64,000 nt of DNA, taken from Parachlamydiales bacterium (GTDB lineage: Bacteria > Chlamydiota > Chlamydiia > Chlamydiales > Rhabdochlamydiaceae). The stretch is taken from positions 1-64,000 of the forward strand of contig PLXY01000007.1 of assembly GCA_003153295.1 (NCBI GenBank). Reading direction: 5' to 3'. The notes under the pieces are model-generated. The model was given only the letters and a program-made list of their open reading frames with translations, was not told the DNA's origin and searched no databases. Both the position numbers and the translations under genes were made by a program. Shown in pieces: positions 38,928-48,921 of the stretch. The stretch's first letter is position 1; each line of letters begins with the position of its first letter.

Positions 38928-39395
38928 ATGGAAAAAGCTACTTTTGGAGCGGGATGTTTTTGGGGAGTGGAGGAAGCTTTCCGGAGATTGCAAGGTGTGA
39001 CATCGACGGTTGTGGGGTATACTGGAGGAAAACTGGTCGATCCTACTTATGAAGATGTTTGCACAGACAAAACGGGTCATGCGGAAGTGATCGAAATCGA
39101 ATTCGATCCTTCTAAAATTACCTATGGGGATCTTTTATCCATTTTTTTTCAAATTCACGATCCGACAACGCGCAACCGCCAAGGTCCTGATGTCGGCAGT
39201 CAATACCGGTCTGTTATTTTTACACATTCGCCGCAGCAGACAAAAACAGCCGCAGCCTATAAAGAACAGCTTGACCTTTCAGGCCGTTATGATCATCCGA
39301 TTGTCACAGAAATTTTACCTGCCGGTCCTTTCTACAAAGCGGAAGAATATCATCAGCGGTACCATGAAAAACATGGCGGCAGCTGTCTGTATTAA
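38928..39395 (+). CDS. msrA: peptide-methionine (S)-S-oxide reductase
   Basis: GAGCFWGVEEAFRRLQGV active-site motif; typical MsrA core. Confidence 0.96.
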   Translation: MEKATFGAGCFWGVEEAFRRLQGVTSTVVGYTGGKLVDPTYEDVCTDKTGHAEVIEIEFDPSKITYGDLLSIFFQIHDPTTRNRQGPDVGSQYRSVIFTHSPQQTKTAAAYKEQLDLSGRYDHPIVTEILPAGPFYKAEEYHQRYHEKHGGSCLY

Positions 39396-40696
39396 AATAG
39401 AAAGGGAATGACTTTAAAAGGAACCTGGTCGCAATAGTCTTCCCATGATTCGCCGTATTTAGTTCTGCATCTTCTTTCATGGCGGAAAGCTCGGTCGAGC
39501 AGAAGGATGGTTAAGAAAACCACATAAAAATAGGCGATGAAATTATCAAAGAGTGCGGGTAGTGTCCAGCAAAGGGCTGCGGAAATTTCCGGCACATAAT
39601 GGAAATGGCGGGCGATTCCCCACCAGCCGGATGCTAAGAGAACGTTTTGCTTCTTATCGCCTTGACTGGTTGTATAAGAGGCGATGATCAAGTTGGGCTT
39701 TTTCCCCCAAACCAAACAATTTCCTTCCGTCGCGCGAACTTTTTGCCGTTGCCGGTCTGCAAAATAATTGATCAGGATGCAGAAGGTTCCGACGACGACT
39801 AAAATGCTGGATATGACAAATCCCAAATGATAGGGATGATGGATAAGATAGAGGGCAGGGGACGTATAAATAGAAGGAACCCAAACAAGGCAGCCCCAGC
39901 AGATATAGTAGCCGGCCCGGTCATGCATGATGTCCATGGAACGGAGGTATCCTCCTTCCCAAATGAAAAATTTACCCACGTAGATTAACTGTAAGAGGAC
40001 AGAGACGACCATCGAGTCGCTAAGGCCGTAAAGTTCTTTCTGTTTGGCGGCAAATGAAAGAATGACCAAACCCCAGCTCATCATCCCGAAACGGCAATTG
40101 GTAAACATTTTAATGTCCCATCCCATCACGCGGGGATAGAGTTCCATACCCCAAAAATAATCAAAAATAAAATTCCCACTCGATCCGGAATCGGAAGAGG
40201 AAGGAGCGATCCGGCCTTTAATATATAGAAAGAGACAAAAGATGAGGCTGAAGATCACGAGCGCGCCGATGAGCGGGCCAAAGTTGTCATAAATGATCGT
40301 GCTAGGAAAAAGATGCAGAACTTCCGTGGAAAAAAAGAAAAGGGCTAAAGTGGTTAAAAAGGAAGGAACACCATTTGCCTTATAGAGGGGGATATTCCCT
40401 TTCGGCGTTATGGGACCTTCTATTGTCTTTCCAGGAAGGACTTTCATGAATAGGAGTTGAAAAGAAGCAAAAATGAAGATCATTTTCCAAGCGGTGGGTG
40501 AACCAAAGAAGATGGGACCCCAGACATTGCCAATGGTTGAAAAAAATCCTTCCCTTTCAAAAAGGCGCCAAAGCTGCAAAAGAGAGCCGTCTAAATAAAC
40601 ATTCGTATACCACATGAAAATAGCCAGAAGAGGGCAAAATACCATTAAGAGCAAGGGAACGAATGTCTTACGGATGATCGGCATGAGTTTTTGCAT
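39392..40696 (-). CDS. ERG4/ERG24-family sterol reductase homologue
   Basis: Polytopic; C-terminal LLASGWWGIARHFHYVPEISAALCW...YFYVVFLTILLLDRAFRHERRCRTKYGESWEDYCDQVPFKVIPFLF matches the family signature. Confidence 0.88.
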   Translation of the reverse strand: MQKLMPIIRKTFVPLLLMVFCPLLAIFMWYTNVYLDGSLLQLWRLFEREGFFSTIGNVWGPIFFGSPTAWKMIFIFASFQLLFMKVLPGKTIEGPITPKGNIPLYKANGVPSFLTTLALFFFSTEVLHLFPSTIIYDNFGPLIGALVIFSLIFCLFLYIKGRIAPSSSDSGSSGNFIFDYFWGMELYPRVMGWDIKMFTNCRFGMMSWGLVILSFAAKQKELYGLSDSMVVSVLLQLIYVGKFFIWEGGYLRSMDIMHDRAGYYICWGCLVWVPSIYTSPALYLIHHPYHLGFVISSILVVVGTFCILINYFADRQRQKVRATEGNCLVWGKKPNLIIASYTTSQGDKKQNVLLASGWWGIARHFHYVPEISAALCWTLPALFDNFIAYFYVVFLTILLLDRAFRHERRCRTKYGESWEDYCDQVPFKVIPFLF

Positions 40697-40796
40697 TTTA
40701 CTCCTTCAATTAAAATTTTGGATATAACAAAAGCCTCTTGAGAATCAAGAGAGAAATGATTAATCTAGCCATCTATTTCAAATTTATCTGGGATAT

Positions 40797-42212
40797 ATGA
40801 TGCTAGAAAAAGTTGTTGAATTGGATCGAATTACAAATGTAAGAAACTGGTTTAGAAGGGGCAGTGTTATCACACGTCTGACTCTTCTGCTCGTTTTTTT
40901 AATTCCTTTTCAGCAACGTTTTTATAAATTTTTACAGACCTTCTCTGCTTCCTTGGTTAATCCTATCTGGCAGGTTCCAGCCTATTTTGAAATTCATTTG
41001 GATACGTTCATCTCTGATTTTGTTCTCATTGCTCTGATCGGCTTTTCGATTAAAAAGGGGATGATTCAATGGCGATCTTTTTTCTGGGAGCGTGAAAGAA
41101 AATATCTTAGCCTGTTTTTGTTTTTTGCTTTAGCTTCGATAGTGAACTCTCCTTTTGCTGCCTATCCGCTGCCCTATTGGCGCTGGATGCATTTAGCGCT
41201 GCCAGCTTTTCTTTTTTTCTTATTAAGCCGGACAAATTTAGAAGAGGGAACTTTTAAAAAACTCGCTCAGATCGTTCTTTTTATATCTTTGATAGAATGC
41301 GCTGTTGCCATCCCTCAATATTTTATTCAACATTCTCTGGGCCTTAAAGGACTAGGTGAGCCGACACTCATCGCTACCCATTATGTGGGGTCGAACTTTC
41401 CCATGGCTGATGGTTCAGTCTGGATCTTCGATAAATTTTTCCACGGGCTCCGAGATAAAACATTTGTCTTGCGTGCCAGTGGAACGCTGCCCCATCCGAA
41501 TGTCTTGGGCGGGTTTATGATTTTTGGCCTTCTGATGACCTACTATATATATGGGCTAAGCAAAAAGAGAGGCTTGCTTGCAATTGCCATTTTATTGCAA
41601 ATGTTCTGTCTTTTTATCACCTATTCGAGATCGGCTCTCTATGCTGCCGGCTTTGCGACATTAGTGTGGATCGTCTTTACATCTTGGAGAGAAAAAAAGT
41701 TCCATTCTCTATTTTGGGTGGCAGGGGGAAGCTTTCTGCTTTGTGTAGGCCTCCTTTATCCTCAGCTTTTTCAAAGAGGAGGAGTCGTTTCTTACAGTGC
41801 TGTAGCTCAGAGTTCAGATGCATTGAGATTGACGATCCAGGATGTGGGGCTTGCGATGTTCCGCGCTCATCCTTTTTTAGGAATTGGATTCAATAACCAT
41901 ATGTTGGCATTTCAAACATATACTCAGGGGCAAGCTCTTCCGGCCACTTATATCCATAATGTCTATCTCCAATTGGGGGTAGAGGTAGGGTTGTTTGGTC
42001 TTTTGACCTTCTTGGCGTTTTGTCTTTTCGTGTTTGTCAAGGGCTGGAAAAACCGCCAGCAGCCTGAAGTTCTGACATGTCTCTGTATTTTTATAGCCAT
42101 TCTTTTGATTGGCCTTGTCGATTTCTATCCGCTGTATGTTCAGCAAATCCGGTTGATCTTCTTTTTGGTTGCAGGTCTTTTAGTCGCACCTAAAATCAGC
42201 AAGACTATTTGA
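40797..42212 (+). CDS. O-antigen ligase/polymerase-family membrane protein
   Basis: Polytopic; RASGTLPHPNVLGGF, ITYSRSALYA, AHPFLGIGFNN, YIHNVYLQLGVEVGLFGLLTF. Confidence 0.82.
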   Translation: MMLEKVVELDRITNVRNWFRRGSVITRLTLLLVFLIPFQQRFYKFLQTFSASLVNPIWQVPAYFEIHLDTFISDFVLIALIGFSIKKGMIQWRSFFWERERKYLSLFLFFALASIVNSPFAAYPLPYWRWMHLALPAFLFFLLSRTNLEEGTFKKLAQIVLFISLIECAVAIPQYFIQHSLGLKGLGEPTLIATHYVGSNFPMADGSVWIFDKFFHGLRDKTFVLRASGTLPHPNVLGGFMIFGLLMTYYIYGLSKKRGLLAIAILLQMFCLFITYSRSALYAAGFATLVWIVFTSWREKKFHSLFWVAGGSFLLCVGLLYPQLFQRGGVVSYSAVAQSSDALRLTIQDVGLAMFRAHPFLGIGFNNHMLAFQTYTQGQALPATYIHNVYLQLGVEVGLFGLLTFLAFCLFVFVKGWKNRQQPEVLTCLCIFIAILLIGLVDFYPLYVQQIRLIFFLVAGLLVAPKISKTI

Positions 42213-43655
42213 TTACTTAGAACCGCCCATATAATCGCCAATGATTGCAAAGGGATTATTCCAGCCTGGCGCAGGAGGTGGAGCATCAGGAGGAATGACT
42301 TGGAAATCTGCTAAATCGGGATCTACAGCTGAGGCACCTATCGGCTCAAAACCAGCTGCTCTGGCGTCTGCAAAAGGATCTATAGCAGCGGCGCTCCCTG
42401 TGTCAGAGAATCCTCTTCCAAAGATGTAGTCCCAAGGAGGAATGAAAAAGAAGTCGTCCAAGTGGGTGTTGCCAGGGTTGGCGACGATGGGCGTAGCAGG
42501 ATTGTCTATTTGATGAATATTCGTGATACTAGGATTGATGCCCGGTGTATGGGGCGGAATGATGATATCGCGGATAATCAGCGGTTGGCCTGAGCTTGCT
42601 AAGATTTGATCTTTTTTCAACACGATACCTTCATCCATATTCTTGGGTGTTCGGTCTCCAGCAAAAACATAGATGATATCGCCAGGAGCAGATTTTTTTT
42701 CAGCATCTTTCAAAATAGCAAACGGTCTTTCAAAAGAGCCGTCCCCATCTATAGCGGCTAAGTTGTCGACGAAAAGGAAGCTGAGAGGGGTACCATCTAC
42801 TGCTAATAGGGGGTCATGGGAGTTTCTTTTATCTTGGATGGGAATGATCTCATTCCGCATGATCGGAACTTGGTAAAGATTCCTCCTCTTTTTTTCAGGA
42901 GGAGTGCAGTCTGTTTTCTTCTTGGGTGCACAGTTTATCTTCTTTTTTTCGAAGGGAATATTAATAGAGAAAATTCCTTGAGCCCGTGTCTTGAATATAT
43001 GGTCGTAAGTGATCGAGAGTCCTAAAGTGACATAACGTCCTAAATCGACATCGGCCCGCACTCTACCGCCTAAGGCTCCGCCCACACCCAAATGATGTTT
43101 TGATTCTGTAAAAAGGTAATAAGATCCCACTGCAAAGTAGAACGGTCTGGGAAGCGGTGTGCCGACCTCTCCTTCGATCGAAGGAAGGGCTGCTTTAAGT
43201 TTATGCTTAATAAGGACGCTTTTGCTTGCAAATCGTACAAAGGTATGGGTTTCGAAGTGTTTGATTTTTCCTAGTGGGACATATCCATTAAAGCGGACGT
43301 CGACATTCTGGGTGAGCCATTCAACACCTGCTCCGATCTGATTGCAAAATAAATGCGGAGATTGTCTTAGATCATAGAAAAGGTTACCGCCCACTAAAAA
43401 CTTATCATCTTTAACAGGACATCTAAATCCAAGTCCAGCATTCGCTGCCCCTTGGCCATTATTGAAAACGTGGCCGCGAAGGTCTAAGAGGAATTCTGTA
43501 CCTTCTCTATGAGCCATTAAAAAATAGTCCAGCGAGGTATAGCCAGTGCTATAGCCGACTCCGCCTGCTTCTCGGTGGCGCACTTCTATTTTCGATTCAA
43601 TCGCATGTAAGGTGCAGCTCAGTAGTATCAGACTCGAGATGATGTATTTGTTCAT
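42213..43655 (-). CDS. inverse-autotransporter-type beta-barrel protein with short beta-helix-like C-terminus
   Basis: Signal peptide, GGNLFYDLRQSPHLFCNQIGAGVEWLTQNVDVRFNGYVPLG; FVDNLAAIDGDGSFERPFAILKDAEKKSAPGDIIYVFAGD. Confidence 0.75.
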   Translation of the reverse strand: MNKYIISSLILLSCTLHAIESKIEVRHREAGGVGYSTGYTSLDYFLMAHREGTEFLLDLRGHVFNNGQGAANAGLGFRCPVKDDKFLVGGNLFYDLRQSPHLFCNQIGAGVEWLTQNVDVRFNGYVPLGKIKHFETHTFVRFASKSVLIKHKLKAALPSIEGEVGTPLPRPFYFAVGSYYLFTESKHHLGVGGALGGRVRADVDLGRYVTLGLSITYDHIFKTRAQGIFSINIPFEKKKINCAPKKKTDCTPPEKKRRNLYQVPIMRNEIIPIQDKRNSHDPLLAVDGTPLSFLFVDNLAAIDGDGSFERPFAILKDAEKKSAPGDIIYVFAGDRTPKNMDEGIVLKKDQILASSGQPLIIRDIIIPPHTPGINPSITNIHQIDNPATPIVANPGNTHLDDFFFIPPWDYIFGRGFSDTGSAAAIDPFADARAAGFEPIGASAVDPDLADFQVIPPDAPPPAPGWNNPFAIIGDYMGGSK

Positions 43656-43790
43656 ATTCTCTTTTTAGCAACAATCGGACCAAAAAAGCAAAAAAAAATT
43701 TAATTTTGTTAAATTTTGTTGAAAAAAGAAAAAAGTAGACGAAGAAAGCGTAAATTTTGTATAGCCAATGTGTTGATATGGAGTGATCTG

Positions 43791-44870
43791 ATGTTTGATA
43801 AGATGGTTCAAGGAATGATTTATATGGGGTTGCCTGCGGTCGCGGGTTATCATTTGATTTGCGGCAATATATTTTTAAATACGGCTGCTGAAGATGCGGA
43901 GGGTTTTGAAAAAGCGGGAAATATCGTTCTTGCACCCGTCCAATTTATCCTCGCCGGCAAGGTGGCTATTTTAGATCAGGGTCAATACAAGATTGAGCAG
44001 CAATATGATTATCATCATCAACTTCCACTTAAAAGCACCGCTGCGATTTTCAGCCTTCCTCTTTCTCTTCCTATCGGCAGTCTTTTAAAGGGGATTGGCT
44101 ATTTTTCTGAAACCACCCGATTGCGCCACGACGCCATAAAAGCAGCTTTGGAATCGAAAGAAGTCCATCCCAATGTGAACTATTATCAGTCTTTAGGCCT
44201 TTCCATTGAATCAGGCGAAACGCTCGAACCTCCTCAACATAAAAGACGGCCGGGTGAAGAAAATGCCCTTAAACTTGAAAAAGATCTCTTAAGAGACATT
44301 GCCCATCTTTTTAAAGAGAACCAAATTCCTTTTTGGGTCGATTGCGGGACTTGCTTAGGCGCTTATCGATATGGGGGAGCAATCCCTTGGGATTTAGATA
44401 TTGATATCGCTATTCTTCTTCCTGATTTTGATAACGTGATGCACGCTTTGAACGGTCTTGACAAGACGAAATACCAAGTCCAAGATTGGTCCAACCGTTG
44501 CCGCCCCAAAACTTATATCCGTGTTTACATGTATGAAAATAGGAATTTTATCGATATCTATCATTTTGCTATCAATCCTGAAGAAAAGACCCTGAAATAT
44601 ATCCTCTCTAACGAGATCAGTTCTTTTATGGTCGACTCATGGATAGAAAGAGAAAGTAGATTTACCGTTCCTTCTTCCTACGATACAATTTTCCCCCTCA
44701 GAAAAGCCGATTTTGACGGTATTGAAGTCTACGTTCCCAATAAAACAAAAGAATATCTCCAAGAGCGTTATGGGGAAAATATCAGTCCTGTCAAACTTTA
44801 CAATGAACTATCAGGGGAGTATGAAAAAGATCTAAGCCATCCCTATTGGCAGTTGCCTCATGTTTATTAA
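43791..44870 (+). CDS. LicD-family (phosphocholine/nucleotidyltransferase-like) protein
   Basis: FWVDCGTCLGAYRYGGAIPWDLDIDIAILLPDFDNV. Start reassigned to internal Met (MFDKMVQGM). Confidence 0.85.
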   Translation: MFDKMVQGMIYMGLPAVAGYHLICGNIFLNTAAEDAEGFEKAGNIVLAPVQFILAGKVAILDQGQYKIEQQYDYHHQLPLKSTAAIFSLPLSLPIGSLLKGIGYFSETTRLRHDAIKAALESKEVHPNVNYYQSLGLSIESGETLEPPQHKRRPGEENALKLEKDLLRDIAHLFKENQIPFWVDCGTCLGAYRYGGAIPWDLDIDIAILLPDFDNVMHALNGLDKTKYQVQDWSNRCRPKTYIRVYMYENRNFIDIYHFAINPEEKTLKYILSNEISSFMVDSWIERESRFTVPSSYDTIFPLRKADFDGIEVYVPNKTKEYLQERYGENISPVKLYNELSGEYEKDLSHPYWQLPHVY

Positions 44871-44878
44871 GACCTAAG

Positions 44879-46585
44879 TTATGAGGCTGACTTTTCTGTA
44901 AGACTGGATATTTTGGCTTTTAACTCTGCTTTTTGAAGACTCTCTGTAATGATTCCTAAAGAAACAGGGCTATTTGCTAAAAGGGGAGGTAATAATTGCA
45001 GAGGTGTGAGTCCCTGGTTGTTTTTCAAGGATGGTTTAGCTCCTTGTTTAATGAGTTCTATCATTAAATCAAATTGCCGATGAAGGGCTGCAAGATGCAA
45101 GGCTGTATTGCCGTCCATATTTTGTACGTCAAGCTTCACACTTTTTTGCAGCAAGAGATTTAGCATGACACCTGGGTGTTCCTCTTTTTTTGCAATTTGT
45201 ACTGCAAGATGCAAGGAGGTGTTTCCTTGTGCATCTGTTGCATTCACATCAGCTCTGTGTGCTAGAACTAACCTGACTATTCTATTTGCTTTAGCGGCTG
45301 AAATAGAGAATGTCCTTAAAGCCCGATGTAAAGGGGACTGGTTCAAATCTTTAGCTCCTCTTTCTAAGACAAGCCGGAGCGCTTCCTCATGGCCATTGAT
45401 CATCGCGTGAGTCAAGAGGGGATCAGTAAAAATAAAGGAATCAATTGGAAATCCTTTATCTAATAAAAAAGAGATGACAGAACAGCGATTAAATTGGAGC
45501 GCATAGTACATAATGCCATCAAAAAAATCTTTGTATTGATCATGAAGATTTTTGGTTTTTAGTATCTCTTCCATCATACAAATAACGACTTCTACATTTC
45601 CTTTTTCAAGAGCATAAGAAATCGCTTTATTGCAATTACCATCAGCAGCTCTATATTGTATGAGTAACTTGACTAAGGGGGCATTATTATCTCTAAGAGC
45701 AGAATATAAAGGTGTTATTTCTTTGTTTGAAAATCCTCTCGAATCAGCACCTAATCTTAATAACAATTTTGCAATAGCACAATGTTTCTCATCTTTAATT
45801 TTCACATCAGTTTGATACAGTAATTCATCAGTAAGTTCTTCTCGGATATCTTTTTCTGCTATTGGGGGGTGTTTTGAAACATGGAGAAAGAAATTCGATA
45901 GGATCGTGAGTTGATCAACCGTTGCCCGATTACGCCAAAAACCGATTGAGTGTTTTAATATTTGATAAATTTCCCTATTGGACGCATAAGACAGCTTTCT
46001 CAATAACTCAATAGTATCGGGGATGCCATCTTCCTGTTGAATATTATTCCCTAGAAGATTTTTTGGCAGATTTCTTACCAACAGACACAATTCTTTCAAG
46101 TATTTTTCACTTTCTTCTATATCTAAACTAGGGCAGCCAAATTCATGTGCTAGTTGCGACCTTCGTTCCTGTACAGCAGTTTCCCACCGTTTATCGACAC
46201 AAGCCACTTTTCCAAGTGTTCCTAAAGAGGCAAGTTGTAAAATGATTGCAAGGCAATCCAGGGGAATTTCGGGGATAACTTGAGGTGCAAAAATCCGGCT
46301 ATAGACCCTCATCACTTTTTGTTGATAGACTCCATTTAATGAAACACCCGTAGGAAGGATGCCTTGTGGGTCCTTAAGCTCGTGAGCTCTGGCGATTAAA
46401 AATTCCTTTGGATTTTTGCCGTCTTTGACAGAAAAAGCGTCATTGGCTGTCGGATCATACTTGAGGTCTCTATGGATGATATTTTCGATCTGCTCTAAAA
46501 GCTGCAGCCTTCCAGGTTGACGATCCGGATGCAGTTCGATTTGATAAGAACTGTTTTTTTGATCAATTTTAATATTAAAACACAT
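44879..46585 (-). CDS. F-box-like plus ankyrin-repeat protein (putative effector)
   Basis: F-box-like IPLDCLAIILQLASLGTLGKVACVDKRWETAVQER followed by ankyrin repeats (GNTSLHLAVQIAKK..., GNTALHLAALHRQFDLMIELIKQGAKPSLKNNQGLTPLQLL). Confidence 0.85.
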   Translation of the reverse strand: MCFNIKIDQKNSSYQIELHPDRQPGRLQLLEQIENIIHRDLKYDPTANDAFSVKDGKNPKEFLIARAHELKDPQGILPTGVSLNGVYQQKVMRVYSRIFAPQVIPEIPLDCLAIILQLASLGTLGKVACVDKRWETAVQERRSQLAHEFGCPSLDIEESEKYLKELCLLVRNLPKNLLGNNIQQEDGIPDTIELLRKLSYASNREIYQILKHSIGFWRNRATVDQLTILSNFFLHVSKHPPIAEKDIREELTDELLYQTDVKIKDEKHCAIAKLLLRLGADSRGFSNKEITPLYSALRDNNAPLVKLLIQYRAADGNCNKAISYALEKGNVEVVICMMEEILKTKNLHDQYKDFFDGIMYYALQFNRCSVISFLLDKGFPIDSFIFTDPLLTHAMINGHEEALRLVLERGAKDLNQSPLHRALRTFSISAAKANRIVRLVLAHRADVNATDAQGNTSLHLAVQIAKKEEHPGVMLNLLLQKSVKLDVQNMDGNTALHLAALHRQFDLMIELIKQGAKPSLKNNQGLTPLQLLPPLLANSPVSLGIITESLQKAELKAKISSLTEKSAS

Positions 46586-46760
46586 TTTGCACTCATTTTT
46601 AAAATTATTATTAATATTGTAGTAATTTTTATAAATTATATCAATATAATTAAAGCTATAAATACATGTTGTTTATTTGCAATAGTTTAAAAATATATCA
46701 AATTATTTAGTTTATATTTATTAAAAATACTAGTATAATTCTGATAAACAAATTATTTAA

Positions 46761-47855
46761 TTGGGAGATTATATGTCTTTTTTAACAGGTATGTTTAGTG
46801 ATTCTTTTGGTTTAACAATAGCCTCTTCAATGCTTTCGAAAGAGATAGCAGATGCCTTAAAAGCAGAAACTCACGTGACTGCCCCAGAAGGCACTGAAGC
46901 AGAGCGCTTTAAAAAAACTTGTGAAAAGACGACCAATCAATTCATCCAACAACATTTGGAAGGGCAACCTCTTAATAATGAACTGCTTGATAGCGTTGTC
47001 ATCCCTGCTAATCTAGCGTATCGTTATTTAGGCGAAATCATCCCTACTCATTTTTTTGACAGATTAGAGGGGGAAGGCATCTCTATGAAAGAAATTCGCA
47101 TGCAGTTTGTTTCTGAAGACGTGGAAATTTCCTCTTTTGAGGATATCCTTTCTGAAGCTCATGCGATCAATATTAAAACAGCTGAAGAAGAAATAGCTGC
47201 AGCACAGTTGAAAGCGAAAATTGAACAAGAGAGTAAGAAGCTTTGGTTTCCACCAGAGGAAACAGTCGTCTATATTCCTAAAACATTTATCGCAGAGCTT
47301 TTAGAAGAACCTCAAGGTCCAACCTATGTTGCCGCATTACTTTCCGCAGAGTTAGAACGAGCACTGAAGACTTCCGTGCATCAGATAGATGAAGTCCCTG
47401 GAAAAGTTTTTATGGAAACTTGTGAATCTGTACTCCGCTCCTTTGGCGAAACGAATTTTGGAGATGCGAAAGAGAAAATGCACAGCTTCACTGATCTCGT
47501 GACAATTCCCTCTGGCGTTGCTCGTCAATATTTTGGCCATGTCATTCCTGAAGAAGTTTTTCAAACAGAAAACCTGTCATTGAGTGTGATTGCCCAATAC
47601 CCCTTGGATACTCCACGGGATACTCCACGATCATTTGAGTCACAAGACCCAGAAATCGATGCAGTCCTTCCTTCTTTAGATTCTCATCTAGCAGAAGCGC
47701 ATATGAGAGCTGAAGATGAGAGAATAGCTTACATGGAAGATAAGGTAATAAAGGCGAGATTGGATGCTGAGCAGTTTGAGAAAGAGACTAAAGCTGCTTC
47801 CCAATCTAGCTGGTTCGCTTGGCCCCTAACAACGGCAGCACAAGTTGCTACTTAA
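46761..47855 (+). CDS. hypothetical protein with tandem internal duplication
   Basis: 364 aa; halves align (SMLSKEIADALKAETHV...VIPANLAYRYLGEIIPTHFF vs ALLSAELERALKTSVHQ...TIPSGVARQYFGHVIPEEVF). Confidence 0.75.
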   Translation: MGDYMSFLTGMFSDSFGLTIASSMLSKEIADALKAETHVTAPEGTEAERFKKTCEKTTNQFIQQHLEGQPLNNELLDSVVIPANLAYRYLGEIIPTHFFDRLEGEGISMKEIRMQFVSEDVEISSFEDILSEAHAINIKTAEEEIAAAQLKAKIEQESKKLWFPPEETVVYIPKTFIAELLEEPQGPTYVAALLSAELERALKTSVHQIDEVPGKVFMETCESVLRSFGETNFGDAKEKMHSFTDLVTIPSGVARQYFGHVIPEEVFQTENLSLSVIAQYPLDTPRDTPRSFESQDPEIDAVLPSLDSHLAEAHMRAEDERIAYMEDKVIKARLDAEQFEKETKAASQSSWFAWPLTTAAQVAT

Positions 47856-48831
47856 TTGTACCAAAGCTTTTGTGCCAATCAAAAGTATCCTTGAGTGTTT
47901 CTGCAAGAGGGCGGGGATAGAATTCCAGCTCTCTTTTTGCTTTTAGGGAACTGATATTTCGATTACATCGCACCAAAACCTCTAAAGTTTCATTCGTATA
48001 GAGCATCGGCGTATGGGTAATAAAGCTATAGGCCTTTGCTAAAGGTATTCCCATCTTTGCCAGCCATTGGGGCGTTGTAAACTTGGGAGCAGGCTTTCCG
48101 GTGATTTCTTGGACAAGCAGCGCCAATTCTTTCACAGTCTTCCACATGCCAGAAATCACGTACCTGTCTCCCGATTTCCCTTTTTCCATGGCAGCAATCG
48201 CAGCTTTGGCAATGTCCCGGACATCGATCCAGTCAAAACCGCCATCGATCAGTGTCGGAATCTTCCGGTTATAAAGAGCAATCAGTCCTTGTCCCATCAG
48301 GGAAGGTTGAAAATCATAGGGTCCCAGAGCAGCTGTAGGGTTCAAGATGACGGCATCTAATCCTTGAGCGATGCCTTTAATCACTTCTCTTTCTGCATCC
48401 GATTTGGCCATGTCATGTAAAAAGCCTACATCGCCAACTAGCGCTCTATTTTCGTCGAGTTCTTCTTCAGGCTGTTGTTGAAGGGCATGGATAGAGCTAA
48501 AATAAACCAGTCTTTGGACGCCATTGGACAAACAACATTCCACGATATTTTTGGTGCCGGTGACATTAATAGCCCGGACGCTTCCGTCTTTATCGCCGTC
48601 AATAGAGATTTTTCCTCCGGCATGGAAGACGACATCGACACCTTGGAGAAATTTCCGAAGGCCTGCGACATCCAAAATATCGCCCCGAACTTTTTCTACG
48701 TCCAGCCGCTCCAGCGAATTTGAATTAATATGAACGAGGGCTTTAACCTTCATTCCTTTTTCAAGGAGGGCCCGACAAAGATTATTCCCAATCAGCCCTG
48801 AGGCTCCAATGACAGCTATGTTTTTTTGCAT
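47848..48831 (-). CDS. NAD-dependent epimerase/dehydratase (extended SDR)
   Basis: MQKNIAVIGASGLIGNNLCRALLEKG nucleotide-binding motif; YFSSIHAL. Start reassigned to internal Met. Confidence 0.87.
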   Translation of the reverse strand: MQKNIAVIGASGLIGNNLCRALLEKGMKVKALVHINSNSLERLDVEKVRGDILDVAGLRKFLQGVDVVFHAGGKISIDGDKDGSVRAINVTGTKNIVECCLSNGVQRLVYFSSIHALQQQPEEELDENRALVGDVGFLHDMAKSDAEREVIKGIAQGLDAVILNPTAALGPYDFQPSLMGQGLIALYNRKIPTLIDGGFDWIDVRDIAKAAIAAMEKGKSGDRYVISGMWKTVKELALLVQEITGKPAPKFTTPQWLAKMGIPLAKAYSFITHTPMLYTNETLEVLVRCNRNISSLKAKRELEFYPRPLAETLKDTFDWHKSFGTIK

Positions 48832-48921
48832 ATCTAGGCTCCAGAGTGATAATGTAGTCAGACCACGAAATAAAAACAATGGTCTGGAACTTCATCAAAA
48901 TTAAAATAGGGATTGATAAAG

